Origin: Lysobacterales bacterium
GTDB taxonomy: Bacteria; Pseudomonadota; Gammaproteobacteria; Xanthomonadales; SZUA-36
Reading direction: 5' to 3'
Assembly: GCA_026196445.1 (NCBI GenBank)
Contig: JAPHTE010000173.1
Coordinates: forward strand, 1 to 5,622
Length of the DNA: 5,622 nucleotides
In this document: in pieces, positions 4,858 through 5,622 of the stretch
Position numbering within the stretch: position 1 is the stretch's first letter
How the letters are laid out: every line of letters starts with the position of its first letter
Program-made: the position numbers and the translations under genes
Notes under the pieces: generated by a model
What the model was told of the DNA's origin: nothing
What the model saw: only the letters and a program-made list of their open reading frames with translations
The model's database searches: none

Positions 4858-5622
4858 GTGCCTGCTATTTTTGAAAGAACCGCTGAATGCCTGGGGATCA
4901 CCTCGCCGGAAGACAAGTGTTGCGCGGTTACCGAGCTATGGGTAGCGGCCGAGGCCGGGCAGTGTGAGTTCGATCCGCATACACCCGTCACACCGATCGG
5001 CAATGCCGGGCACCCCGCCAAGCCGGAACTGGTGGACCCCACGCGTGTCAAACGCCGCCGCCTCGGCAGCGTGCAGGGCCGCGCCGCGTTGATCCACGCG
5101 ATCGCACACATCGAGTTTAACGCCATCAACCTGGCGCTCGACGCCGTGTATCGTTTCCGGGATATGCCACGGCAGTACTATTTGGACTGGCTGTCGGTCG
5201 CCGCCGACGAGGCGCGTCATTACCGGCTGCTGAGCCAGCGGCTGCAGGTACTGGGATTCGAATACGGCGATTTCCCGGCACACAACGGCCTGTGGGAAAT
5301 GGCACAACGAACCGCTGATGACTGCCTGAAGCGCATGGCGCTGGTGCCCAGGGTGCTGGAGGCCCGGGGGCTGGACGTGACACCGGGAATGATCGAGCGC
5401 CTGGAAGATGCTGGTGATATCGAGACGGTGCGGATCCTGGGTGTCATCCTGGAAGAGGAAGTGCGTCACGTGAAGATCGGCAGCCACTGGTTCCACGATT
5501 GCTGTGACAAGCGTGGACTGGAACCCGAGGCCACCTTCCTGGCATTGCTACGCGATCATTTCAGTGGCCAGTTGAGAGGGCCCTTTAACATGCCGGCGCG
5601 CATGCAGGCGGGTTTCACGCAA
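4858..5622 (+). CDS. DUF455 family ferritin-like protein, 3' end outside window
   Basis: The frame is open from after a stop at 4762-4764 to the window edge, giving 255 codons from the preferred GTG start at 4858; it has no stop here. Family features are the N-terminal FERTAECL and SPEDKC, then GSVQGRAALIHAIAHIEFNA (residues 69-88), GDFPAHNGLWEMA (138-150), MALVPRVLEARGLDVTPGM (160-178), EEEVRHVKIG (199-208) and a terminal FNMPARMQAGF, so only about 20-30 residues are probably missing. DUF455 belongs to the ferritin-like four-helix superfamily. Glu86, Glu118-x-x-His121, Glu147 and Glu201-x-x-His204 are arranged as possible di-iron ligands, like those of MiaE-type hydroxylases; the ligand roles are my inference. 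No ATG is available near the start. A GGA seven bases before GTG is a weak ribosome site, and the start is supported by alignment to the family's usual N-terminus. The reaction is unknown. Confidence 0.9.
   Translation, partial: MPAIFERTAECLGITSPEDKCCAVTELWVAAEAGQCEFDPHTPVTPIGNAGHPAKPELVDPTRVKRRRLGSVQGRAALIHAIAHIEFNAINLALDAVYRFRDMPRQYYLDWLSVAADEARHYRLLSQRLQVLGFEYGDFPAHNGLWEMAQRTADDCLKRMALVPRVLEARGLDVTPGMIERLEDAGDIETVRILGVILEEEVRHVKIGSHWFHDCCDKRGLEPEATFLALLRDHFSGQLRGPFNMPARMQAGFTQ

Noticed and set aside
4936..5496. Minus-strand open frame of 186 codons
   Set aside because: It is antisense to the DUF455 gene, whose plus-strand translation shows clear family motifs throughout.

Overview
The window looks like chromosomal core or housekeeping sequence from a gammaproteobacterium. 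The evidence is a YihG-type acyltransferase, a proteobacterial two-domain (thioredoxin-reductase-like) ferredoxin-NADP reductase, a family-1 uracil-DNA glycosylase, moderately GC-rich coding DNA and short Shine-Dalgarno-led intergenic gaps. The genus cannot be fixed from this sequence alone. I see no tRNA, rRNA, CRISPR array, transposase or phage gene.

Layout. Positions 1-1225 (+) hold the 3' end of a YihG-like lysophospholipid acyltransferase, followed after 19 bases by a five-helix DUF2189 membrane protein; the two are probably co-transcribed. Positions 1224-1402 are non-coding and contain a strong hairpin whose U-tract faces the minus strand, so it best terminates the gene arriving from the right. 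Positions 1403-2437 (-) encode the ferredoxin/flavodoxin-NADP+ reductase. It is divergent from ung (2565-3254, +) across a 127-base region with facing candidate promoters. Positions 3311-4143 (-) carry a MAPEG membrane protein followed by a GFA-family zinc protein, with only two bases between stop and start, so translation is probably coupled. This pair converges on ung.

Positions 4387-4635 (-) encode an 82-residue two-helix membrane protein with an Arg/Tyr-repeat tail. Upstream of it is a near-consensus sigma-54 (-24/-12) promoter whose spacing to the start codon fits well. Positions 4858-5622 (+) carry a DUF455 ferritin-like protein that starts at GTG and runs off the right edge. It retains a full set of candidate di-iron ligands. 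Its start and reading frame were established by direct translation.

The genes do not form one pathway. The themes are membrane lipid or envelope functions (YihG, DUF2189, MAPEG, the small membrane protein), redox and thiol chemistry (reductase, GFA, perhaps the ferritin-like protein) and DNA repair (Ung). The most useful non-obvious signals are the sigma-54 promoter with two palindromes upstream of it, the nested inverted repeat at 4229-4288, and the tight MAPEG-GFA coupling. I found no convincing evidence of a wholly new defence or mobile system.
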